Shown piece after piece: positions 55,020 to 64,000 of a DNA stretch of 64,000 nt. Both the position numbers and the translations under genes were made by a program. Under the pieces are notes generated by a model. The model was not told where the DNA came from. It did no database searches and worked only from the letters and a program-made list of their open reading frames with translations. Each line of letters starts with the position of its first letter. Position 1 is the first letter of the stretch. This DNA is from Ariolimax columbianus (lineage: Eukaryota > Mollusca > Gastropoda > Stylommatophora > Arionidae), in NCBI GenBank assembly GCA_036924085.1, contig JAVGWX010000011.1:27748817-27812816 (forward strand), given 5' to 3'.

Positions 55020-56130
55020 GACGGACATGAACGTAAGCAGATCACAGCGGTGACTTTTATTACTGATCTAAGTGCAGCATACGGCAATATAAACCATCAG
55101 ACGTCGGTAACAGAGCTGTATTCTACGACAAATGAGTTTTGCCTCATCATCTTCCTCTTGCATGATCTAGAAGATGCAGTTCTAGGTCACGTTGTGAGGG
55201 TGACAAAAGTAGATGGCGACAAAATAAAAAACGGTCTGCCACAATGAAGCGTCCCAGCATCTATCGTGCATAACATATATACCAACTACCAACGGACTAA
55301 CTGTGTGACATGGCATAACACCGGTCATGGTTAAGTGGTTTGTTTAGAGCAGCATAGATGGTGCCTAACAGGCTTCGGGTATACTTTGCTCTAGTGTTTT
55401 AGTATATTAAGATGGACTCCCACATCGATTAACCACCCTACGTAAGCGCTTGTCACAACGCTGCAGAGTATTTAGCAGGAAATCTTTCTCCCGGATACAT
55501 CCAGCTCATACCAGAGCTGGGACCTGCACAGGGACATCTGCTCTAAAGAAGTGCAGTTCGACTAAGAACTAAAACCAACTTGTAGACACGGAGGTGATGA
55601 AATGCACATATGCCGACGACAAGTCGCTGCCCAATGATATGGCCGTGAAGAGATCGAACACAAACTGACAAGAACCTTTGATACCCTCCCGTATCGCATA
55701 TTACCACAAAAATCATCTCAAACTAAACCCCAAGCAAAAACCCAAAAAGGTGCTATCCACTTCAGAAATAGAGAGGCGAAAGGAAAACTACAGATAAAAT
55801 ATAAAGAACAGGAGTTTGAACATATCATGACTTCCAAATACATGGATGTAAAGTTGGATCGCACACTGCCCTGCGGCATACGTTGCCAGGAAACAAAACA
55901 TGTGAGAAATAATAACACCCGAATATTAACTAGCACAAGATGGGTAGCTCAGCTAGATGCCCCCCGAACATCAACACTCATCATGTGTTTCTCCGTAGCC
56001 GAGTACGCCCGGCTAGTTTGCTCTGAATGCGTCAAACTTACTGCTACTGCAACAAACGAGACTGGCCGGATAGTTACTGGGCCCTTAAAACCTGTTCAAA
56101 CTGAAAATACGAGTGCAGTTATTAGGTAAC
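55020..56130 (+). pseudogene. Jockey-like reverse transcriptase, split by rep3
   Basis: ITAVTFITDLSAAYGNINHQ (finger/palm), VDGDKIKNGLPQ and a CTYADDKSL-like segment (near 55600-55630) are followed by MTSKYMDVKLDRTLP, CFSVAEYARLVCSE and ETGRIVTGPLKPV. Same family as 9796-10140. A rep3 copy (55316-55600, minus) interrupts it. Confidence 0.83.
55316..55600 (-). repeat. rep3 copy inside Jockey-like element
   Basis: Minus strand: agcagatgtccctgtgcagg, then tcccagctctgg, tgctaaatactctgcagcgt and actaaaacactagagcaaag. Confidence 0.85.
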
Positions 56131-56162
56131 AGCAATTTTATGAATAACATTTTAACAAAAGT

Positions 56163-56830
56163 GCGAACCAGAAATTGTTTGTGATTTATTTTTTGACAGT
56201 CCCACTGCCAGGTAACACATTTTGACCACCTGTCCACTAGCTTATGCATGCCCTTTAGAAAAACAGGCTTATGGTGTGACCTTTAGCCAATTTTGCAAAG
56301 CTTTCATTATTTTGTTGTCATGTGCCTTGGGTTCCATCTGCTACACACTTTCCTATAACCGAGGTCATCATAGACAATTTGTTCGCAGCGCTGTTACTCA
56401 TGTTGAAACCTGTGACTATTTAATCAATAGTGACTCACCTGTTGTCACAGCCTATGTGGACGGCCTGTTGTTCCACTGTGTCATGTCATTTGTCACGCTT
56501 GCTGGTCTCCCACGCCGCGGTTCATCAGTGACGATCTGTCTTCCGTTTTGAAATCTATTTACCCATTCATACTTTTTTTCTGATTCAAACAACTGTCTCT
56601 AAACTGAACTTTTATTCTTCTGGCAATTTAAGAAGGTTTCACACCCTCTAGCCACAACACTCCCCCCCCCCCCCCTCCCCCAAACCCGAAAACAAATAAA
56701 AAACAAACCAGAAACGAAAAAAAACTCGTTTTTCCACGGTGCAAATCGACAGTATGACGGCCCTCTTGTACGCTATATTGCTCATGCGAATTTGGCTCGA
56801 TCGCCACAATCCCTTCATGGGGTATTGCTA
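56163..56830 (-). pseudogene. Mariner N-terminal relic, paralogue of 27364
   Basis: Nucleotide similarity to 27364-27850 is clear throughout (ccactagcttatgcatgccc, ctacacactttcctataacc, actcatgttgaaacctgtga, gattcaaacaactgtctc). The reading frame is lost. It contains a run of 15-17 C bases near 56660-56685. Confidence 0.82.
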
Positions 56831-56852
56831 AAGAGTCATTTTGTATCCTGAA

Positions 56853-58325
56853 ACAAACCCCAAAACACCAAAATAAGTCTTAACGGCAAATACTTGCAGC
56901 TAAACGACAACCCAAACTACATGGGAGTCACATTTGATCGACGCATGACATGGAAAAGTCAGATCGAGAGAAACCGAATGAGAGCCAGAGAAAGAATGGC
57001 AATCATGAGGAAACTTGCTGGCACAAGCTGGGGAGCAGACGAAAGTATACTAAAGAAACTGTACACTGAAAGAGTGAGACCAGTTCTGGAGTATGGCATT
57101 GTGGCATGGACAACAGCAGCAAAGGCGGACTTCGATTAAATTAGCAAACTCCAAAACCAAGCCATGAGAGTTATAACACGAGGCATGAAGTCAACGCTAA
57201 TTGTAGAACTCGAAAAGATGACAAAACTGCAACTCATGACCGACAGAAGAGACTGCAGAGCCCAGCAGCAAGCAGAGAAACTCAGAAGACTGACTGACCA
57301 TCCAATGCACAAGAGACTAAACAATTTCGGAGATGGGAAACTAAAGCGGAGAAACTTTGCAGAAATAGCCAAAGCAAAGATGCACGAAGACCCTATGAAG
57401 GCACTAACAACACCAAAGCCCATCCCTACTGTACGAAAACCTACCTGGAGGCAGCATATATTTCCAGAGGTGGTAAAAAATATACCAGGTATTGGAAACA
57501 AAAACTGCCAGACTGAAAAAGAAAGAAGAGATACAATCCTGAGGTACATTACGAAAAACTACCCAAGCATGGACTGGACCCATGCATACACCGACGGTTC
57601 TATAACAAACACAACACAGAACGGAGGGGCAGGAGCATTCCTGAGTCTACCAAATGGCAGAAAAATAATACTGTCATTGGCAACTGGAAAATACACAAGC
57701 AATTTCAGAGCGGAGGCAGAGGCACTGAGTGCGGCAGTGGAAGAAATGGTGACAGGTAAAAGGAATGAAAGCCATATAGTCCTGCTTACAGATGCCTTGG
57801 CCGTAGTCACAGCACTAAAAAGCCAGAAAAATACTGAACTTAATGATTTAAGAGCAGTATTCTGTCAACTATGCCAGCAGTCCGCACCAAAAAGAGTAGT
57901 GGTACAGTGGGTTCCATCCCACTGCAACATCCAAGGCAACGAGGAGGCAGACAGACTGGCAAAAGAAGGTGCAAGACTACCACAAACAGATACCAGAGTG
58001 ACATATGAAAAGTCAAAACGGCTTATTAGAGCTAGATACATAACCAAATGGGAAACAGAACATACTGGCTACACAAAAAAACGATGCCTATTATCAGTTG
58101 AACAGAAGAGAGCAGGTCGTGGTCTTCAGACTTCACACTGGCCACAATAGAATGAGGTACCACCTTATTCAACAAATTGAAGATAGGTGGCACTGACGAA
58201 TGCTCGTGGGGTACCGGGAAAATGACCGCTGAGCATTTGCTGCAAAACTGCCCGACATACGAGGATCAGAGAGAGCAGATGTGGCCATCACCAGTGGCAA
58301 GAAGAAGGAGAAGAAGAAGAAGTAT
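56853..58325 (+). mobile_element. LINE-A copy, 5'-truncated, best RNase H frame
   Basis: Starts within the reverse transcriptase thumb (NPNYMGVTFDRR…) and ends in (GAA)n without the usual final 50-60 bp. A stop lies at about 57137-57139, where the related copy has AAA. Confidence 0.92.
57164..58150 (+). pseudogene. LINE-A RNase H frame, 328 codons
   Basis: This unbroken frame holds the whole RNase H domain with catalytic residues Asp144 (YTDGS), Glu184 (FRAEAEAL), Asp210 (LLTDALAVV) and Asp263 (NEEADRLAKEG). QWVPSHCNIQGNE is also intact. An extra A in an A-run near 58080 shifts the frame, so the C-terminal knuckle continues in another frame (58177: SWGTGKMTAEHLLQNC). It would remove template RNA after first-strand synthesis (family role). 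Confidence 0.9.
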
Positions 58326-59522
58326 CATGATTGAAATACGATTTTCCGTGTTAAATATTTCCTCATGCAATTTATAATACAATTGCTGTTACTTAATTAA
58401 ATGTCGCTCGTATTTACCCCATAATCGATGAGCAGCATCTAAGACTCGAAGATGTGCCGCATCAGAAATCGAAAGAGAGAAACAGACAAGCAACACAACC
58501 AGGTGCAGTGCAGATTGAAGTCTAGACGAAGTATCTTACACTTAACGTAGCTTCTACAGAGTAGTCTCGGAAAACGCCAGATCAAAAAATGAGAATAACT
58601 GACTCAAGTCCCTGGATCGAGCTGCGGGAAGAAACTACGACTGAATACCACTTGCCTTACGCAAAATGGAGGTCACTAAATAGACTCGGTGTATGACGAT
58701 GCAGAAAGGACTTGTAGAGTAGGAGAAACATGGATGGAGAAACATGCAACAGTGGAGCAATACAAGACCAATACCGTCTGGCGATCTGGCGACACCTTCA
58801 ACATGCCATGCGGGTGACCTGTTGAGAGTTGATGACCAGGCAATCCATGTGGCTGAACATTGAAATCATAATGTTTGACATATTGCCCCGGACACGGAAA
58901 GTAATGAAGACTATGTAAATGTATAGTAAAAACAGTAACCATTCAACGTCACCATGGCAATAGAAAATAATCATTTCACGTATCGGTCATCCAACCAGGC
59001 GTCAGAGCTTCACAACTGATAAACATACATTTTGTATTTGACTAACTCTCTTTTAAAGGAGATAGGCACACAAGCGTATACATAAATTGGCGCGAGTGAA
59101 ATATGTGTATGATTTTATTGTTCTTAGCTCAGTCACTTTGATATATGACCCTTAGTCGGGTTTCCAATTCGTTATTACTGCAGATAACTAGGACTGTATT
59201 CAGAAAGCGAACCACGTGACTCGCCCATGTTTACACTTTAATTGTTTGTATTGCAGCACCTTCCATTATGTCTACAGTTATTTGTGAACTCCGTTTGTAA
59301 ACCAAACGTTTACAATTCTAATTGACTGCTCGCCGGCGACACGGTAACGGATGACAAAGTCAGTCACGCATTTGCTCATTATCGAAGTCATTCGAGAAAT
59401 AATGGCAGGCAGCGTGTTTGTTCAACTCATTAACTTTTTTTTCCCGTGAATTCTTTACAGTCTCCAATAATCAATTCCTTCTATGAAGTGCATGAGACTT
59501 AGTTTGGTAATGTTTACTCCGA
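58326..59522. other. No gene recognised
   Basis: No conserved block was found. It lies between the LINE-A copy and the receptor pseudogene. The 3' half of the receptor duplicate is not found here. Confidence 0.35.
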
Positions 59523-59957
59523 TGATATTCAATAATTTAAAAAATTAACAGGCTGTAGTATTCCACACCACCCAGATAAGAGATCGCGCCAGGCTGGCCC
59601 AACTTGTTCAGGACCAAAAGTCACATGACATGAATTGTAGATCTGGCTAACTGACACCAGCAGGTCGGTAAAGGAGAGAGCGAACAGATCAACACTCAAA
59701 CTGTCTCTGAGACCAAGTTTTGGGAAGATGACCATGTTGATGATGTTAGCGACAGCACCAACAGCTCAGACTGCCAGGATGGTGAAGTACAACGAGATGT
59801 TGATGAAGAGCCTAACATCGTATCCACGGTTTGTTGAACAATTCTCTAGTGTATCGATGTTAGCAGCTTCTTTCTGTCTCTGGTTCTGTCCGGCCATTCC
59901 TACAAAACTGTCTGGGCTATGGTCCGTTAAGATACTCAAGTTAAACTGTACAAACAT
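59523..59957 (-). pseudogene. Truncated duplicate of the chemosensory receptor
   Basis: The N-terminal half aligns with the intact receptor at 52472-53575: same start context, SFVGMAGQN, DVRLFINISLYFT and NIINMVIF. A TCA-to-TGA change at about 59766-59768 (LAV*AVGAV versus QAVSVVGV) truncates it in TM1. The frame continues through TM2 (ALSFTDLLVSVSQIY) and loses similarity after SCHVTF. TM3-TM7 are missing. TM2 retains the canonical Asp that the intact copy lacks. Confidence 0.92.
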
Positions 59958-60144
59958 AAAACATTTATTGAATCAGTTTTAATCTCAGAAACAGCATATC
60001 ACTAGCTTCAAGGTATCGCTCTACAAAAACATGTCATGAATTATTGTAAGATACGCCAGGTTTCAGTTCTAACGACAGAACGCTAGACCAATATTTCATA
60101 TAGGCAGTCATTTATAAAATCCCTTCAATTGTCCACGCAGTGTA

Positions 60145-60365
60145 TGTCTTGGGGGATTCCGTGGCGAAGTGGTTAAGCCGTCATCCTCGTGATCAGGAGG
60201 TGTGGGCTCGACTCCCGACTCCGCCGTCTTTTTCCCGGATGCTTGATGCGGAGTTCGCTGCATCTTGTAGTCGTCCCCTAGTCGTATTGTCCTTGACTTG
60301 CCACTGGGGTCGGGCGGCACGAGACGAGAGAGTGAGGATAAAAAGTAGCGCAGTTAATCCTTACT
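60145..60365 (+). repeat. SINE2-type copy with clear tRNA-like head
   Basis: A-box TGGCGAAGTGGTTAAGCCG and B-box GGGCTCGACTCCC, then the SINE2 body (cttgccactggggtcgggcg, cgagagagtgaggataaaaa). Best-preserved head of the family, but it does not complete a cloverleaf acceptor stem by eye. Confidence 0.82.
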
Positions 60366-61094
60366 AAAAATATCGCTAGCAAAATCAATTATGCCATATT
60401 CATCTACGATGGACGGCGGCCTTTGCTTTTTCTTGTTGTTGTATATCTTGTAATGTAAACAAACACACGGTAGAGTATTCTATACCATTAAGAATGTACA
60501 TAAAGGATCGAGTCTTGCCTGCAACAAGTGGGGTAGTCTCACGTGTCGCTGAGATTAAAGAAAAGTTTACCTGTTGTTAACACAACCTGATGTAAGCTAT
60601 TATTTACCATCACTGCAATATTGAATACTCGGATAATCCTGGCCTTCAACTCAGCGCCCGTTCCTTCAACTTCTGAATGATCTCTTTAATAGCTCCGTCT
60701 CTCTTGTCGCCAACCACTTTAATAGTTATGGACGATAGTCTGAAATTGATATTAGGATTATTGACATGCTCTCCAACTTTACTGATGATCAACACTGGTT
60801 TGATCTTAAGAGTATTTTAACCTTTCTGATGGGATGCCTGAAAAACCCAAATTTGTAAAATACCGCCTACCTGTATGTTTTCTTCCTTGTACAATCCTCA
60901 TTGCTTCTAACTGTCTCTCAATTCACTGTTCCACCTCTTTTTCGCTATATCTCTGTTTTATAATTATTATTATTAGTAATATCAGAAATTTTTTTATTAT
61001 TCATGTATACTTATATATAAACTGATGAGTTGTACTTCTACCCACTAAAAACAGTCTGTAAAGACGAAAAGAGTCATGAATATATATATATATA
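60366..61094. other. No gene recognised
   Basis: AT-rich. A (TA)n run near 61081-61097 leads into the 20-bp array. Confidence 0.3.
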
Positions 61095-61097
61095 TAT

Positions 61098-61640
61098 GCC
61101 CTTGAACATTGACGAAATTAATATGCCAGTGAAGAAATTACTAGAACATTGAATAAGTTACTAGAACATTCACGAAATTACTAGAACATGGAAGAAATTA
61201 CTAAAACATGGAAGAAATTACTAGAACATGGAAAAAATTACTAGAAAATTAAAGAAATTACTAGAACATTGAAGAAATTACTAGAACATTGATGAAATTA
61301 CTAGAACATTGAAGAAATTACTAGAACATTGAAGAAATTATTAGAACATTGAAGAAATTACTAGAACATTGAAGAAATTACTAGAACATTGAAGAAATTA
61401 TTAGAACATTGAAGAAATTACTAGAACATTGAAGAAATTATTAGAACATTGAAGAAATTACTAGAACATTGAAGAAATTATTAGAACATTGAAGAAATTA
61501 CTAGAACATGAAGAAATTACTAGAACATTGAAGAAATTACTAGAACATTGAAGAAATTATTAGAACATTGAAGAAATTACTAGAACATGAAGAAATTACT
61601 AGAACATTGAAGAAATTACTAGACAACAGAACAACTTATT
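61098..61640. repeat. 20-bp minisatellite, about 27 copies
   Basis: Unit ctagaacattgaagaaatta, with C/T alternation at the first position in the middle (ctagaac / ttagaac) and a few 19-bp units. No spacers between units, so not CRISPR. Confidence 0.96.
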
Positions 61641-61971
61641 AGATAAAACTGTTGGTTCCGATATCCTCCATCCACTCAATCTTGTAGACTGCAGTTTGAA
61701 ATTTGTCTTCTTTTTTCTTCTTCTTGATAACCTTTTTAGGGAGCGATTATTTCTTTTTTTTAAATCTCCTGTGTTATTTAATTTTAGTTTAATCTGTTTA
61801 GGCTGGGAAAGAGCAGACGTATTTCAAACCCAGTTGCTGAATGTAAACTGCGAGGTCAACAAAATCAAGTACTGGAGAGCCTACAATCCAAAACGGGATC
61901 CAAATTTGGCTTTCTGAAATTGTGTAATTACATGTCGGACTGTGAACTTTGAAACGTTCACGTTCAGACAA

Positions 61972-62180
<209 letters not shown>

Positions 62181-62204
62181 GCTAGTCGCACCTGTTGGAG
62201 CATA

Positions 62205-63580
62205 GGTCATTGACAACATCTCGCTAGCTTACACGGTCCTGGGCTGCTCTTTCTGCTTCTCTCCGGGTGTAATCAATTAATCTTTGTTCTTTCTCGCATT
62301 CTCTGCTCAATGATTGGTTGGTCTACCTCTATGTGTTTTCTCCGAGCATTCCATGTAAGAGCCTGCCTGGCTTGGTTTGACGATGTCGTCATTAGCGTAT
62401 GTAACATTTAGTGTAATTTTCTTAGCTTAATTTTTTTCCAGTGGCTGTAATTGGCCCCTGTCCCACATGTCTTCATTCCTCACCATGTTCTTCCACCATC
62501 TGCCCAATATCCTTCGTATGCATCTGTAAACGAAGAAATGAAATCTTTGTTGTATGGCCTGTTGTATCTCCATGTTTCCGCTTCATACAGCGGCACCAAC
62601 CTTAACTTAACTTAACGTTTTTATACTGGTTTAGAAGACCCTGCAGAGTCTGTATACAACCAGTTACATTTACATCACCTTGCTCTAAAAGCTATGCGCA
62701 TCCAGTTTATTCTTAAATGCATTAACTGTCCCTGCCTCCACTACCTTCCCTGGCAATGCATTCCAAGCAGACACCACTCTCTGACTAAAAAAATATTTCC
62801 TAATATCTAACCTGGACCTCTCTTTAGTCTGCTTGTAGCTGTGTCCTCGTGTTATTGTAGGTGGCTGTATTTAAAAAAACTTGTTATAGTCTAATTTATC
62901 GATTCCTCTGATCATCTTATAAACCTGTATTAAGTCACCACGAATTCTTCTCTCTTCGAGACACTGTAGGCCGGTTTTTCTGAGTCGTTCCTCATAACTG
63001 TAATTCTGGAATCCCACTATCATCTTTGTCGCTCTTTTTGTGTATTCTTTCTAGCATGTTTATGTCCTTTCTATGATAAGGACTCCACACCTGTACACCT
63101 GAAGTTGAATATTCCATCTTTGGTGTGAATGTTGAGTTCGCTAGATCTTTACAATTCTGGTCTTTCTATCTGCATCAGTGCCTCCTGATGTGTCAATTGT
63201 GAAGCCCAAATTGGTAAAAGTATCCTCTTCTTCCAACGACTCTCCTTCCAGCACGATGATTCTATGTGAATAAGAACTGGGCTTTACTCATGCTGATATT
63301 CAGTCCCAATTTGGCTAATTGTTCTATCACCCTGTCAAGTTTCACTTGCATTTATGTATGTGTGTGACAAACGTACTAGAACATCTGTGAAGTCCAGATT
63401 CTCCAATTGTCACGATAATGTTCACTGAATGCCATTTGTTTTCCCTTCAATTGATGCTATCATTATTCAATCTATAGTTCTATTATAATGCGTTGAGTAG
63501 CTATATGATCTCTGCATGACCGTCCCTGGCGAAATCCTGCCTGTTCCTCTCTAAGCTTTTTGTCTATTCTCGTTTACACG
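62205..63580 (-). pseudogene. RTE-like LINE fragment split by CR1-like insert
   Basis: The 63096-63580 part reads REEQAGFRQGRSCRDHIATQ and, further on, LEGESLEEEDTFTNLG with FTIDTSGGTDADRKTRI. The 62205-62600 part continues VPLYEAETWRYN, NQARQALTWNARR and AERAAQDRVSEML. The block between (62605-63095) is a CR1-like insertion. Confidence 0.8.
62605..63095 (-). repeat. CR1-like LINE 3' end inserted in RTE-like LINE
   Basis: Left edge ttaacttaacttaacgtttt (3' tip), palindrome cctgcagagtc near 62640, and then the same C-terminal coding as 48690-49150. The right edge is ctccacacctgtacac. Confidence 0.88.
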
Positions 63581-63599
63581 TTGACGCCTGTCGGAAACT

Positions 63600-63990
63600 T
63601 TTTACAAAGCTTTGGAGCAGAAGGTGATGATGCTCTCCTAGCATGAATTGTTACTGGAGATGAAACCCTGATTCACTATCACGAGCTTGAAACAAAGAGA
63701 TCGAGCATGAAATGGCGCCATTCCTCCTCACCGAAACCGAAAACGTTGTGCACACTGCAGTCTGCAGGTATAGTTATTGCTGGCTCTCTTTTGGGATGGA
63801 CGAGGCGTTATTTTAGAACATTATGTGCCCAGCGGGATCACTGTCACCAGAGACACACATACAGAACTTCTAAGGAATCATCTTCGATCAGCAATCAAAT
63901 CCAAACGATGTAGCCTTCTGAGATAAAGTGTCCTTTTGCAACATGACAATGCTCGACCCTCATACTGCCATCAAGGACCTCTACTAATCA
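63600..63990 (+). pseudogene. Mariner catalytic region at window end
   Basis: RIVTGDETLIHYHELETKR (first catalytic Asp), SSMKWRHSSSPKPKT and SAGIVIAG are followed by frame breaks, then LLQHDNARP (second Asp) near 63938. Typical Mos1/SETMAR-type order. The end lies beyond the window. Confidence 0.87.
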
Positions 63991-64000
63991 GTGTCTACAA

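Noticed and set aside
60150..60225. Possible tRNA gene at the 60-kb repeat
   Set aside because: Box motifs are good, but the acceptor stem cannot be closed by eye and a SINE2 body follows directly.
61098..61640. CRISPR-like array
   Set aside because: The 20-bp units are head to tail without unique spacers, and the host is clearly a eukaryote.

Overview
This window looks like nuclear DNA of a lophotrochozoan animal, most likely a gastropod mollusc and possibly a sea slug. The evidence is as follows. Two conserved animal genes are split into short exons with GT/AG introns of 3-8 kb. One intronless seven-transmembrane receptor resembles the chemosensory receptor families described from Aplysia and relatives. 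Most of the remaining sequence is dead LINEs, SINEs, mariner elements and tandem arrays. There are no operons, ribosome binding sites or bacterial-style genes. The species assignment is inference.

Genes. (1) Minus strand, 80-8503: three coding exons of a sorting nexin 3/12 gene (PX domain); the last exon lies beyond the left edge. (2) Plus strand, 14936-28565: four coding exons, including the stop, of a CCDC28-type coiled-coil gene; its first exon or exons were not found. (3) Plus strand, 40340-40474: a probable terminal exon of an unrecognised gene. (4) Minus strand, 52472-53575: an intact 367-residue chemosensory-type GPCR, with a truncated, nonsense-mutated duplicate at 59523-59957.

Mobile DNA. 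The LINEs fall into several families, named locally here. LINE-A has an APE endonuclease, a reverse transcriptase and an RNase H, and ends in (GAA)n. A full-length copy lies at 16387-20637, with truncated copies at 3872, 24545 and 56853. LINE-B is RTE-like with a YADD motif (43886-47210). LINE-C has a C-terminal C2H2 finger (35026-37085, minus). LINE-D is RTE-1-like (26105, 28757, 30815). A CR1-like family lies at 5534, 38000, 48690 and 62605. Jockey-like fragments lie at 9796 and 55020, and a second RNase H family, I2, at 11030 and 29570. At least five short repeat families recur: SINE1, SINE2, rep3, SINE4 and rep5. Mariner relics recur at 15821, 27364, 40830, 56163 and 63600.

Layout and history. 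Matching target-site duplications allow insertion order to be read directly. The clearest case is in the CCDC28 intron at 15821-21812, where a mariner was split successively by full-length LINE-A, a SINE4 copy and a tRNA-derived SINE. LINE-C carries a fold-back copy of its own target at its 5' junction. Two minisatellites appear to have grown out of short stretches of interspersed repeats (13430-13850 and 51655-52268). No programmed multi-gene system was seen. The unusual content is the interplay of these repeats and the divergent GPCR.
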